Positions 34,625-46,071 of a DNA stretch of 64,000 bases are shown in pieces. Both the position numbers and the translations under genes were made by a program. The number at the start of each line of letters is the position of its first letter. The stretch's first letter is position 1. The stretch is from Tausonia pullulans (taxonomy: Eukaryota > Basidiomycota > Tremellomycetes > Cystofilobasidiales > Mrakiaceae), in assembly GCA_951802195.1 (NCBI GenBank), contig OX637628.1, forward strand, positions 186,001-250,000, in the 5' to 3' direction. Below the pieces are notes generated by a model, which was not told the origin of the DNA, ran no database searches, and worked only from the letters and a program-made list of their open reading frames with translations.

Positions 34625-35621
34625 CGACGATGGGGAGTGGTGGAATGGCAAGCTGTTCTCGTATCGACAAAGAGAGTCAGTGAATGCCAGGCTGACTTCC
34701 ACTTGATTCTACGATTAAGGGGCGAGCTGCTTGAGGCAGCAACAGAAGAAAGAAGAGTGAAGCGAGAGGCTCAGACGGCGCGGATCCGTCATCCGGAGCG
34801 AGCTTGGGCAGCCAAACTTCGTGCTCACCTCTTTGATGGCTGCTTTGAGGAATACTTCCAAGGTTCAAGAGTTTACACAGCAGCGTCGACGGGGCGGGCC
34901 TGGCTGTGGGAGTTGGGCAGGACGAGAGAGAAGCAAGGAAGCGTGGGGAAAGGAGGGTCGCCGGGGAACGCCGAGGAAAAGGCAGAGACGAATCCCTACG
35001 CACGGGCGAGTACGACTGCGTCATCATTGCAGTGCTCGCAGAGTAAGAACTACTCCGAGGGTGCCAGTATCGAGAAGCGCGCGGCAGCAGTATAAAGCCT
35101 CATCCGGCCGGAGATATTAAGAAGACAAGCGCAGGCACGTAGCGCTCACTTTTCTATCTTTCTCGAGGACTTCGGGCCAGCTTATCCAGACCCATCATGC
35201 ATTACGCCAAGAGGCGAGTGATACTTCTAGTTAATGTAAGAAGCCTCAACAAAAAAACAGGGCTCGACAGGATTTTAAGAGTTACAGCGTACGATAACAG
35301 CAGCGCATCACGCGTGCTCAGACGAACGATGAGTGTAGGATAGGAGCGAGCGAAACAGAAAGAGGTTGATAGGCTAAGCTGACTAACAGAACAAGAGATA
35401 AACGACGGCGGAAAAAGAGATGGAGGAGGGTGGCTACAACACAGAGGAAGGAAGAAACAGCGAGGAACGTGAAGAGCGGATGAAAGCGATGAAGCAGGAA
35501 AGGAGCGACGAGAGAAGAACTCTAATAGAAAATCCGAGCGACAATCATCAGCTGACGAAGGATGAGTACGTCTAGAGAGGCAACGGCTCGTCTTAAAAGT
35601 CTGAGGGGCGGCGCGACACAC
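34625..35621. other. Promoter of MFS gene and 3' flank of velvet gene
   Basis: A 1 kb spacer. A 162-codon plus-strand frame (34607-35095) overlaps the MFS 5' end, has no domain and is not annotated. No RNA gene is seen. Confidence 0.4.
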
Positions 35622-37346
35622 TCAAATCCGCGGCAGGTACATTTGTACACCTTGCTCAGCGAGCGTGGCCGTGAACTCAGTCGTGACTGGCGCCAGCAAT
35701 AAAAAGCGTCAGCCGGCGAGTCAGTCTAGAACAGTAGAGGCAGTGCAGATAAGAAGCAACGAACGCGGCGCAACGTAGTCCTGCTGGCGATGGATCTCAA
35801 AGGGACCAGTCACGGTGTGGGCGAGCGTCTCGTGAGTGGGTGGGTTGAAAGCATCCCCGGGAGGCCTACTCGGTGGCCCAGGAGGGGGCATTATGTTAGC
35901 GGACAAGACCCCGGATAGACAGAAGAAAGGAGGTTGACCCGACCTACCCAGCGATTCGCATCAGGCCGATTTTGAGGCGATACGTCCCCCTTACACGGAC
36001 ACTCACGTCTGGGAAGACAAAATAGATACCCTGGCCCGAGGGCGACCCTGGCCGGGAGCCGGCCCTGAGGGAAAGCTGATGAGGCGAGGAAACGAGAGTG
36101 CCATATAGGAGTCGGACCGGGGCGCTCGACGAGCTGGCCGACCCGTCGTCGCTACCAGGCGGCTGGGAGACGAGGTCGGCGGAGGAAGACATCGATGTCG
36201 TCGGGCTCTCCGGGTCCTGAGAGGCGTCTTGGAGGGTGAGGTGGGCGAACACGAAGGGGAGCGTCGGCTCGCTAAGGGCGGGTCGTGTCAGATCACTGCG
36301 TGCGGCGGCGCGCGCAAAAAATGCTACGACTCACATGTTGCACTCTTGGCCCTCTGAGTCAGTGACCTCAAGCCGGACGATGAGTGGCGGGCTGAGAGGG
36401 AGCCTGGCGAGGACGTTGCTGCCGAATTCGGAGGAGCGGAGAGGCTGCTGGACGATCGAGAGGGAGTAGATTCTGTAAGAGGGGGCGCACGAGAGGTGGG
36501 AAGAGGGGGCGGGCAAGTCGTCAACACCAAGATAAGAAAGACGGGGGCGTCGTGCAACAATGAAGCCCGCGTGATCGGTCGAAAAAGAGAAAGGACAAGG
36601 ATAAGGACAAAGACAAGGCAAAGGAGAGGGCAAGGGCAACAAGGAGGTGGCGGAAAGAGAGACAGAGGCGTTCAATCAACGTACCTTGCGCCCGAAGAGG
36701 AGGAACCAGTCTGCGAGCTGCTTCCGAATTCGACGGCCTCGCCGGCGCCCCCGCTGTTGCTCCCGCGTCTGCGGCCGCCCGTCATGGTCGCGCGAGCATC
36801 GTCAGAGGATGATGAAGAAGGGGGAGGTGGTGATCTTGCTGCTTCTCCTCCTGGGGGTAGCGGCGATTCATCCTCATCCATTGGCTCAGCGGCCTGCCCA
36901 GTCGAATTGCTACTGTAGCCACCACCGTTGCTGCTCAAGCCACCGGACTCGGACGGGCTGCGCTCTTTGGCGAGAAGTGCGCTGGAAGAAGGTGAGGCCG
37001 GTATCGCCGCCGCGGTCGTTGATGCCGGTACCATAGTCGCCTGAGGACTGGATCCAACAGGGGCAGCGGCAGGAAGCGGTGGCGGAAGTGGCGGAGAAGA
37101 CCGCCGGACGGGAGGTGCGATGTTGAAGGGCGAATTGTACACGATTGTGGTGGTAGAGGACGACGATGATCGCGTACTCTCAGCCGGTGGCGGCCGACGA
37201 GGCGAAGGCAAGGGTGGCGAACCAGAAGCGATGGGTAGCAAAGGAGGAGAAGCGAGAGGGAGTTGAGCTGGCGACGTGGAGGGAGTGGACGTTGTGCCTG
37301 CCTGTTCCTGTGGCGGGATGGAGGCGGGAGGGTTCCTGGATGACAT
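35622..37346 (-). CDS. Velvet-domain developmental regulator
   Basis: About five exons. The velvet fold begins at IYSLSIVQQPLRSSEFGS, continues PPLIVRLEVTDSEGQECNI, EPTLPFVFAHLTLQDA, RLLYGTLVSSPHQL, and the diagnostic GIYFVFPDVSVRVRGTYRL, and ends with ETLAHTVTGPFEIHRQQDYV and TLAEQGVQMYLPRI (stop 35622-35624). Velvet proteins are NF-kB-like DNA-binding regulators that couple development, light and secondary metabolism. The N-terminal ~220 residues before the domain are Ser/Pro-rich and disordered. A ~30-residue Ser-rich insertion (after LTLQDA) splits the fold, shorter than the large loop of VelB, so I do not choose between VelB and VosA. The start at 37346 (MSSRNPPASIPPQEQ) is the first clear ATG; the frame stays open upstream, so the start may be further 5'. 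Confidence 0.88.
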
Positions 37347-40300
37347 CAAGAAAGGAGGGCGGGTGCTCGCAGTTGAAACGGCGGCGGAAGACGTGAGGCT
37401 GTGGAGGGGGCAGGGTCGTGGACTGGTTCGTTGCGTGCCGTGGTTATCGTGGGATTGAAAAGGAACCAAAGAAAGGGAGTTAGGCGAGGAACCACGTCGA
37501 AACCGGAGGAATAAGAGTGTGGAGAAGGGGAAGGGAAGTACGAACGACGAGCGGACGGGCGGTAGACGGTCGGATGCAGCTAATATGGGCGGCGGCGGTC
37601 GAGGGTGAAGAAACTACTTGCTTGCGTCAAGCAATCTCGCTGGAAATGTTCCGGTGGCCGTGAGGAGACCTCGAGAACGGCCGGGGATGAGTGAGGGGAA
37701 AAAAGAGGGGTCCTACAGGGGTGGTGGGAGGGAGAGAGGGAGGAAGAGGCGAAGCTGAAGGGAGGGAGAGAGGGGTGCTGTGCTTTCGGAGCGATCGTCT
37801 ATCGCGCGCGCAACCACAATAGAGGGGAGGGGACAAGGATCGGGCGAAAGGATCCGATGGGTTTGAGGGACGGCAACGTAAGGTGGAGGGACAAGCGGTG
37901 TCTCTGGTTGGCTGGAAGGGGGAGTAGGCAAGGAGTGATCAGAGGTGTGTCAACGCCATTCAGGGAGAAGTATTGCGTGGCGAGCAGGGAGCGGAATAGC
38001 TAACAATGGAGAAGAAAAGCTTATGGAGAGCGAGACGACAGAGTGGTTGAAAGAGAGATTGAAACTCTTTGAGAATCCTTCTTCCTTGGTTCGGGAAGAG
38101 CTCTGGATTTCTAGACAGACTTTAGGCTCCGCTACATGCGGAAACTCTCCGAGACAGCCACAAAAAAAAAGGGAGGGATTGTCATCGACCCTCCTGCCGA
38201 CCCCGAGTCGAAAGAAGGGGGATAGAGTGTAAGGATGGGCTTCCGATCGCCGCCTTCCCAAAGCGCCGCGGGCAAAAAACCTTCTTTTGCAGGGCGACTC
38301 CCTCGCTCGGGAGAGAAGAAATGAAGCAGGGCAGCCAGTAGAGAGAGGGATTGGCAGGCGGAGAAGATGGCACCACGTGGGTCGCCTCCGCCTCTCTCCT
38401 CGGCCTCATCCCCGCTACCGATTCCCACGTCTCACCATCGGAAGAATAAAAGGGCGAACAGGAGAGATACATATGTCTGGTCCCCGTCTGAAAGACCGAC
38501 CGACCGAGCGGAGATGGAGCGACTTAACGGCGGAAGGTCGGGTCCCAGGGACACCTGCTGGCGCGGAGACTTTGCTCGGCATGCGCGCCGCTCTCACAAT
38601 GAGATCGAGAAGAGAGGGCCCTTCAAGACCAAGGCCAAATGTTGGCCAAGCTCGGAGACAGTAAATACGACGCAGTAGGTGAATGTCTCTGTATGTCTCT
38701 CTTCTGTGGGGAATGAAGGGAAGGCAGGGGTGGAAAGACAGGGAGAAGCACCGTGACGCAACGTCCGCGCACAAGCGACGGGGCCGCCCGGCCTTTTTCC
38801 TCCTTCTGACCTCTGCCGAGCCCCCCATGGCCACCATCGAGAGAGCACACAACAAGAGACAAAGATGCCGGAACGAACGTTGAAATCGAGATCGAGCGTT
38901 TGAAGGCGATACGGCACTCACTGACGATGACGGGTTTCCTCCTGCGATTTCTCTTTCTCGCTCGCTCTTGGGTCTACGGGGTAGCGCGCGCGCCCTTGAT
39001 ATCTGCGTGTTCCGGGGCGGCCGAGACCGAGGTTTTCGTCCTCCTGCCCTAGCTCTGCCCTCCGTCAGCACAGGCGCTGAAGTGATGAAAGGCGAAGGAA
39101 GGGAGGCAACAGGGAAAGAGACGAGAGCTCGCCGGAGGAACAGGTGGATGGTGGATGGTGGATGGTGGATGGTAGATGGTGGATGGTGGACGTTGAACAG
39201 CATGCCCCTTGAAACACGCTTCCGGGTCTTTTCGTTAACTTCAGCAGTGCCCCATGCGCGCCAGCTGCTATCCTCATACCATCTCGCTCAGAAGGGAGGC
39301 CATTCTGGGACAGGAGAACAGAAGAGGCGGCGCCGGACCCTCCCGGGGTGCTGAGCGACGCGACAGCGCCAAGATGCTTCGAAGCGTTCCTCTTCGGAAG
39401 CGGGGAAAAGGCAGAACGGCGCCCTGCCTACCTGCAGGGGCGGAAGCAGCAAGTCCGACCTCTCGCTCAAGCCATCTCATCAGACATTGCTAGGGTGCAG
39501 GCAGTCCAGCCGTCTCGGATGATGAGGGTCCGCCGCCCCTATGGTCCTGCCGCGCGTCTCAGGCAGGACAATTCGGTAGAAGCGGGGGGGAAAAGGGCCA
39601 GAAAATGGCCTGACGGAGAGTTTCCGGGAACCGGGCGGAGTGGCGGGGATTGGAAAAAAGGAACCTTTTGTTTCGGATGGACTAGAGGTGAGAATCGCAA
39701 ACAGGCGAGACAAAGAGATGAGACGCGAGCGCCTCCCGTCGGCCTCCCGGCGTCTGACTACAGATCATCATAATGACGCGTTTGAGATCCCTCGTCCCAT
39801 GTTTCTCCTCAACCCATCCTCCAATGTTTCTTCTCAACCCCTCCACCCCTGACTCCCCGTAACGACCTGTCTCATCCTTCCCTGCCCTCAATTTCCCTAA
39901 ACTTTCCTCGCTATTGATCGAATAATCGAATAGGGGGCGGGTAAGCAGGCCCAGCTGTTCCCGCTGGCTCCTGTCATTCGTGCCTGCCGAGCGCCCGCCC
40001 ATTCAATAGAAGCCGGCATGTCGTGCCGAACGAATCAAGACGGGAAGAAGCTCGAGATCGAGCAACTCGAGAGTTGGGATCTTCCTCTCCTGAGACGGCA
40101 CGGAATGGGAGAAGCAAACTTTGAGATCAAACTTGGACGAGCGGGCCCTTCTTTAGTCTCGGCCGGTTTGAAGCTTCTCGTCGACTACAGATCCTGGGCT
40201 CAACCATCTTTCCGCAAGAGTGGAATCTACAGTCTGCCCGTCACCGGCCCCATGACTCCTTTCGTCTCACTGCTTGGCATGCCCGCTCTGTGCTTTTCTT

Positions 40301-40615
40301 CTTTTGGGAGCGAACGAATTTGGGTCAACGCTGGAGGTCAGCGTGAATAACAGGTCGACTGAGTGGCCCCATGTTATCTTATCTTAGCGCGCCCCTCCCT
40401 TAGCGCGATCCACAACTCTGAGTTTTCAGGGAAAACGGTGGCAGGTCCAGGATGATTGCACGATTTTTCCCTTAAGCTTCGGAACTGACATTGGCGCAGA
40501 ATCTTACCACCGCCTATGATTGGACATTGTAACAGTTCTGCGTACGACCGGCCTTGCTCGCTGAACAAAGAACAATCGATGTTCAACCCATCCCTACGCG
40601 ACCCCCTCTTCAAAT
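37347..40615. other. 3.3 kb gene-free region upstream of the velvet gene
   Basis: This is the longest interval without a supported gene. It lies 5' of the velvet gene and 3' of TAF5, which is also on the minus strand. Many short overlapping frames are open on both strands but none carries a domain or splice-consistent partner. It contains the minisatellite at 39143. A long regulated 5' UTR or extended promoter for the velvet gene is possible but not shown. Confidence 0.5.
39143..39191. repeat. Seven-copy 7-bp minisatellite
   Basis: Seven head-to-tail copies of ggtggat; the fifth reads ggtagat and the last ggtggac. It lies in the velvet upstream region. Confidence 0.9.
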
Positions 40616-43600
40616 CTAGTGGGCATCAAACGGGTTGAACACCCCCGCAACCAAGCACAAGTTGCGAGGCGTGAACTGGACGTTGAGGATCGGGGTCCGC
40701 TTCGTCGGAAACGTCGTCAAAAGGCTACCACTGAGGTCGCCGTCAAACGCAAGCGTAGGGATCGCCGCTCCCTGTGTGGCTGCTTTGGCAGCTGCCGCCT
40801 TAGCTGCTGCGCCATTGCCGAGGTCCATTGGAAGAGCACCCTTGGCGCCCTCGGCATGGACGCCTACGAGACCCGCTGGTGCGCCTTCTGTTCCAGCAGC
40901 GAGACCAGCCGCCGTTGCTCCGGCTACACCGCCCGGGAGGACCGCCCCAGCCGCCGCCACAGAGGAAGGGACCGATAAAGCACCAACACTCACACCTGCC
41001 GCAGCCGCGAGCATCTCCTGCTTTGGCTCGACGGCGGCCGACTTGACGTCCCACACTTTGACGGTGCAGTCTGCGCCGCCCGAGACGAGGAGAGAGGACT
41101 CGGCGCTGAAGGAGAGCGATTGGACTGGGGCTGTATGCGAGGTGAGCTTCTTGATGAGCCGCGAGGAACCGAGATCCCATAGGGCGATTGCATGGTCTTC
41201 CGCTGTAAAATAGGACGGAGCAAATTTCGAGTTAGCGGTGGAGGGAAATAAAGTCACGTGGAGGGAGGAGACGCACCAGCAGAGGCAAGGTAGCGGCCAT
41301 CCGGGGAGATGGCGAGTGACGAGACGGCGTTGTCGTGGTGGCCAACAAAGAGCCGGACGCACGTACCACGCTGGACGTCCCAGAGGCGGCACGTCCGATC
41401 GGTCGAGCCCGTAGCGAGGTAGAGTCCGTTCGGATGGAACTTGACGCAGTTGACATCGCCCAGGTGTCCCGCGTAGAGCCTCAACGCAGCGATCCTATCC
41501 GTCGACCAGAGGCGGGCGGTTCGGTCGCGTGAGCCCGTGGCAAAGTAGACCCCTTGCGGCCCCCATTCGACGTCCCAGACTGGCTCCTGGTGACCGCGGT
41601 AGGCAAGCAGACTCGACCATGTGTCTAAAGACCAGAGACGGACGGTCCCATCTTGGGACGAGGAGAGCAGGTGTCGCGGCGGAGCGGCCGAGCCGGCAAG
41701 AGGCGAGAAAGCCAGCGAGTAAACCGGTCCAGAATGACCGATGAGCTTGCGCATCGGCGACGCAGCCTTGTCGCGCGCCTTCTTGAGTGCCGCCGCTGAC
41801 CAAGATAGAGTAGGGTCTCGTAAGTCAGCGCCGAAGCAGCAACAGACCGCATAAGACAGACACTCACCATCCTTGACGTTTGCCGGGTCAAAATCGCTCT
41901 TGAGTCCCCTCAGCCGCTCGCCCTTCAAGCTCCAGACACGCACACAGCTCTCTTCGCTACCCGCCGCAAGCAGACTCGCGTCAGGCGAAAAGGCAGCACT
42001 CGTGACGCCCTCGCCAGCATCGTGGAACGTATAAGCGCAGATGCTCGGAAGCCCCGCGCTCAGGTCCTCCTTCCACGAAGCAGAGGCAGCACTACCGCCG
42101 CTGAAGTTGGCCTTCGTAGGCGTCATGGACGATGACGGGCCAAGTCGGATCCGCTTGCGTGTATCGAGGACGCGCTCGACCTCGCGCCGGACGTCGTAAG
42201 TTCGGAAGTTGACCGGGAGAGGAATGAGGTCCTCCGACGTCGGCATCTGCAGCGAAGGGTCTGAGATGGGTGTGTCGATCGCCGGCAGGGGTGCAGAGGA
42301 GGAGGAGGCAGTGGTGGTAGTGGGCGGGGGAGCAACGGCGGCGGTGCCAGTAGAAGAAGGACCAGGAGTGCCCGACGCAGACGTCGGCTGAGAGGTCGCT
42401 CCTCCAGCTGCCAGTGCGACTGTTGCGGCGGCAGGCGTCGATGACGAGGGCAAGGCCGCAGGGTCCACGTCCATCGCGTCAGTGTCGGTGCCGCCCGTCG
42501 CCCCGCTCTCAACGACGGTCTCGCTCTTCTTTGCGGCCGCAATCTTGTCGTCCTCCAACTTGACTTGCCGCTTGACCTCGTCGGCCAACTTCGTCCCCAG
42601 CAGGGGGATGCCGAGCTTCAGCGGGCCTTGCGACTGGTTGAAAGCCGACGGCGATGGCTTGAGAGGCTCCCCGTCGACCGAAGTAGGAAGGTGGGATGCG
42701 AGGAGGCCGGTTTCGGATAGGAGGGAGAGATAAGACACCGGCTGAGTTGTATCGGCGACTTCAACCTTGATCCGTTCGTTGACAACCCCACGGACGGCCT
42801 CCTTTCCGCGCTCACGCTTGTTTCCCGCGTCCCACTCGCCCTCGATCCCACCCGAGCTGAGCCAGCCGACGAGGAGGCCAAAGCCGCCCTTGCTCATCCG
42901 GACGACGTACTTCTCGGCTCGAAAGCGGATTGCGAGCGGGGAGGAGGCCAGGTGGGCAGGCGTCGAAATGGCTGATAGAGTGGAGAGAGGAGAAGCATGA
43001 AGGGCGGTGTGGGAGGAGGAGTGAGTGTTGAAAAAGTCGCGCGCTGAGGAAAGAGAGGATGTGGTCAGAATAAACGGTTTCCCAACAAGTATATCGCCCC
43101 AAGAAACTTACCTGCGACAGGAAAATTAGTTGAGATTAGATCAAGGAACACGTGAACAAAAACGGGAAAGAGAAGATGCCGCAATTCGGGCTACAAAGGC
43201 GGGCGTGGCCACACCAATCAACACCTACGCTTGAACTCAAGACTTGAGAAGCCAGCACTCACCCGCCAAGCTTCCAAGCCACTCTCGACCCATTCCTTCA
43301 TGCCTTCGTACCCAATGACGCGCTCCGTCGGGTCGAGCACCTTGACTTCGTTCCCAGCGATCGGTCCAGCCTTGGCCCCTCCAGCTCCGAGCGTGGCCGC
43401 CAAGCCAGCGGCCGTAGAAGACCCTGGGACGGCCTGTCGGGCCGGGCTGAAGACGGGCGGGATCCCTCCCGTGGGCTTGATGGGCGCGGAGCGGTCCATG
43501 AGCGTCGGGAGGGAGACGGTCGCATTCGTCGAGGCGGACGCGGGAGCAGCGGTAGGTGCGGCGGCAGTGTCGCTGCAATAAGGTTGCAAGAGACAATAAG

Positions 43601-44088
43601 AAGTATCGTAGATCAGTAACAGGCTGCGACTTCGAGGCAGGTCTTCCAGAGGCCGTGAAATAGGGCAACGAGGTTTCGACGTGTCGCACGAGAGAAGGCG
43701 AAACGCATGCCCGGGCGCGACTGGCCTATCCTTCAAGAACGCGTTCCATCCAGCCCCATGGTCTACCCTTTCCCAATCGACGGAAGAACGTCACTCACCC
43801 AGCTGCGACCGTGGAAGTCGAGGCTTTCGTGCCTCCCGGCAGCGCCGCGGCCGTCGCCGCTGGCATACCGACGCTCGGCGTCGCACCGGTGAGCTTGCCT
43901 GCGGCAGAAAGCTCGAGACGATAGGTCTCGGCCGTCTTGGAGAATCCCTTCCGCTCGAGGACGGCAAGGACGAGCTCGTTGTATGCGGGGTCGGACGTGT
44001 CAGTCGGGAACGCGACTGAGGCAGCGGGCACCGCTGGTGCGGCCGCAGGCGCTGTCGGAGCAGGAGATGGGGCAGTGGAGGGAGCCAT
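40616..44088 (-). CDS. TAF5: TAF5, TFIID (and SAGA) WD40 subunit
   Basis: The ATG at 44088 opens a low-complexity Pro/Ala leader, then a LisH-like helix (YNELVLAVLERKGFSKTAET). The NTD2 region follows: VIGYEGMKEWVESGLEAW, PELRHLLFPVFVHVFLDLIS, ARDFFNTHSSSH, YVVRMSKGGFGLLVGWLSSG. A variable linker rich in Ala/Ser/Thr includes DTDAMDVDPA. The C-terminal WD40 repeats include VTSAAFSPDASLLAAGSEES, GHSGPVYSLAFSPLAGSA, LLSSSQDGTVRLWSLDTW, GPQGVYFATGSRDRTARLWS, FHPNGLYLATGSTDRTCRLW, and VSGGADCTVKVWDVKS. This order is that of Taf5, a scaffold of TFIID and in many fungi shared with SAGA. An Ala/Gly-rich insertion precedes the last strand (FPTKRTPILNVQFTPRNLC). It diverges from FCF1 with 417 bases between the starts. 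Confidence 0.93.
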
Positions 44089-44505
44089 GCTTGAACAACC
44101 GACTGAAGGAAAGGCGTTACATATGAGCGTGCGAGTCTCGGCAACAGACAGGACGGATGGATAGAGAGACGCACGTTGACGGATCAAGAAGAAAGGGAAG
44201 AAAGGGAAGAGCAGCGGCCGGCGGCGGCTAGCAGCCCAGAAGGGAGTCTAAGGCAAAACAAATGCCTTGGTTGGATCGAAAATCGAGTGCTGGATCGTGG
44301 ATGGGTTGCCGGGATGGAGTGATGGTGGTTGAGGCGAGACGAGTCCAGGCGAGGCGCGTACTCCGATGCCAGCTGGTCGCAGGGCGCGCCGCCGCTCTGA
44401 GAGGGCGGTGCGCTGCAGTTGAGAGGATTTGGAACTCAACGACCTCAACCTCCACTCGACGACCACCACCACTTCTCCACACACCACCGTTCATCATAGC
44501 TCAAC
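44089..44505. promoter_or_regulatory. Bidirectional promoter of TAF5 and FCF1
   Basis: 417 bases separate the two divergent start codons, so both core promoters must lie here or overlap. No TATA box at a convincing distance is seen. Confidence 0.6.
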
Positions 44506-45791
44506 ATGGGAAAAGCCAAGAAGACTCGCAAGTTTGCTGCCGTCAAGCGCATGATCAACCCAGCCGATCCGCGCCTGTGCGTCCACCGTTCTCTCGCTTG
44601 GCCAACGTGCAGACGCCGTCACTTCAAGCAAGGGCGCCCGTCACTAACAATGTTCTGCTTCCACCTTGATCTAGGAAAGCCAACGCTGAGAAGGCCGCAA
44701 AGAAGGAGGCCGAGGAGAAGAAGGCCGCTGTCCGTCATGTGTACGTCGTGCTTAACCGCGTCTCCCGCCTGATCCCTCGTCTACTCAGCTTGCTCACTCA
44801 CGTCCTTTCTTTTACCATCGTTTTCCTTATGCAGTCCTCAGCCCTCTTCAGCCCTCTTCTTGAGCCACAACCCGGCTCTTGGTCCGCCCTACCGCGTTCT
44901 TGTTGATACCAACTTCATCAATCACTCGCTCCAGAACAAGCTCGAGCTTGTCCAGGGCATGATGGACTGCCTTTTCGCCAAGTGTATGTCCCAGGTCTTC
45001 CTTCTCCTCCGTGGTAGCACCTTTAGACGGCGAGTTTCGGGGGCGGGCAACGTGTTTACAGCGCGAGGGACGGTCCTGCGGACGCGCTCGCGCTCGGTCG
45101 CGTGTTTCGCTTCTCTTCTTTTCTCCTGCTTACCACGGACGGTTCAATGAACAGGAGCATATATATGCCCTGCCGTGCTCGTCCATTTTGATCCCATGAA
45201 TCTTGCGTCGCGTCGTGGCGGCTGGAGCTACGAGCCGAATCAACCGACTATCCTGCTGACCCTATCACCCGTTTCTTTCGTCCTCCAGGCATTCCCACGA
45301 TCACCGACTGCGTTATGGCTGAGTTGGAGAAACTTGGACCGAAGTACCGCATGGCGCTCAAGTGTGTCTTGTCGGGTTCCTTTTCTCTACACTCGCTCGT
45401 CCAGACAGCTGATACCCTTACCCTTCCAGGATCGCCCGTGACCCTCGCTTCGAGCGTCTCCCCTGTTCCCATCAAGGGAACTACGCCGATGATTGCCTCG
45501 TGCATCGTGTCTCCATCTCCAAGTGCTACATTGTCGCTACGGTTCGTCGCGCCTCTTTCTTCTCCCTCCGTATTGATCAGCAGCAGCTGACTTATCTGGG
45601 GCCTTTTCAGTGCGATCGCGACCTTCGACGACGGATACGCAAGGTCCCTGGAGTTCCACTCATGTACATTGTCTCCCGGCGGTATCAAGTCGAGCGGCTT
45701 CCGGATGGAGGAGTGAGTCTAGCGCCTGTCTGCTTGTACTCGACTCCCCGCCTGATATGTCCTCCTTACTTTCTTTCAGGCGGCCAACTGA
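44506..45791 (+). CDS. FCF1: FCF1/UTP24 pre-rRNA endonuclease (PIN domain)
   Basis: Six or so exons encode [139 protein letters not shown] and [14 protein letters not shown]. This is Fcf1/Utp24, a PIN-domain component of the small-subunit processome that cleaves pre-rRNA at sites A1 and A2 in yeast. The acidic metal ligands are present: D in LVDTNF, E in MAEL, D in ADDCL and D in CDRDL, so the nuclease looks active. The last intron has donor gtgagt after GGA and acceptor ttcag before GCGGCCAACTGA, giving a short AAN ending. Its 3' end faces the lipoyl-like gene. Confidence 0.94.
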
Positions 45792-46071
45792 GTTCCACCA
45801 TCTCCATTTCCTTATTCCCGTTGTGTTTCTCCTTTGTTCCTCCACTCCTTGCATTCTCCCTACCCCCTCCCCCGCACGAGACCGTCCACTCTTTCTTCTC
45901 CGTTCAGAACGGCTTGGCGGGGGGCGTCTCTTCTCAATGGCCCTGTATCACCATGTACGCTTTGTTTACATGTAAGACAATCGAAGCAAGTCAAAGCCAC
46001 AGATAATGAGGAGAGAGCCAGAACTGGTTGGAAAAAAATACGAGACTCAAGGATTAAAAACATCCTACCGT

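Noticed and set aside
34607-35095. A 162-codon plus-strand open frame
   Set aside because: It starts inside the MFS first exon on the opposite strand, has no domain and no splice-consistent extension.
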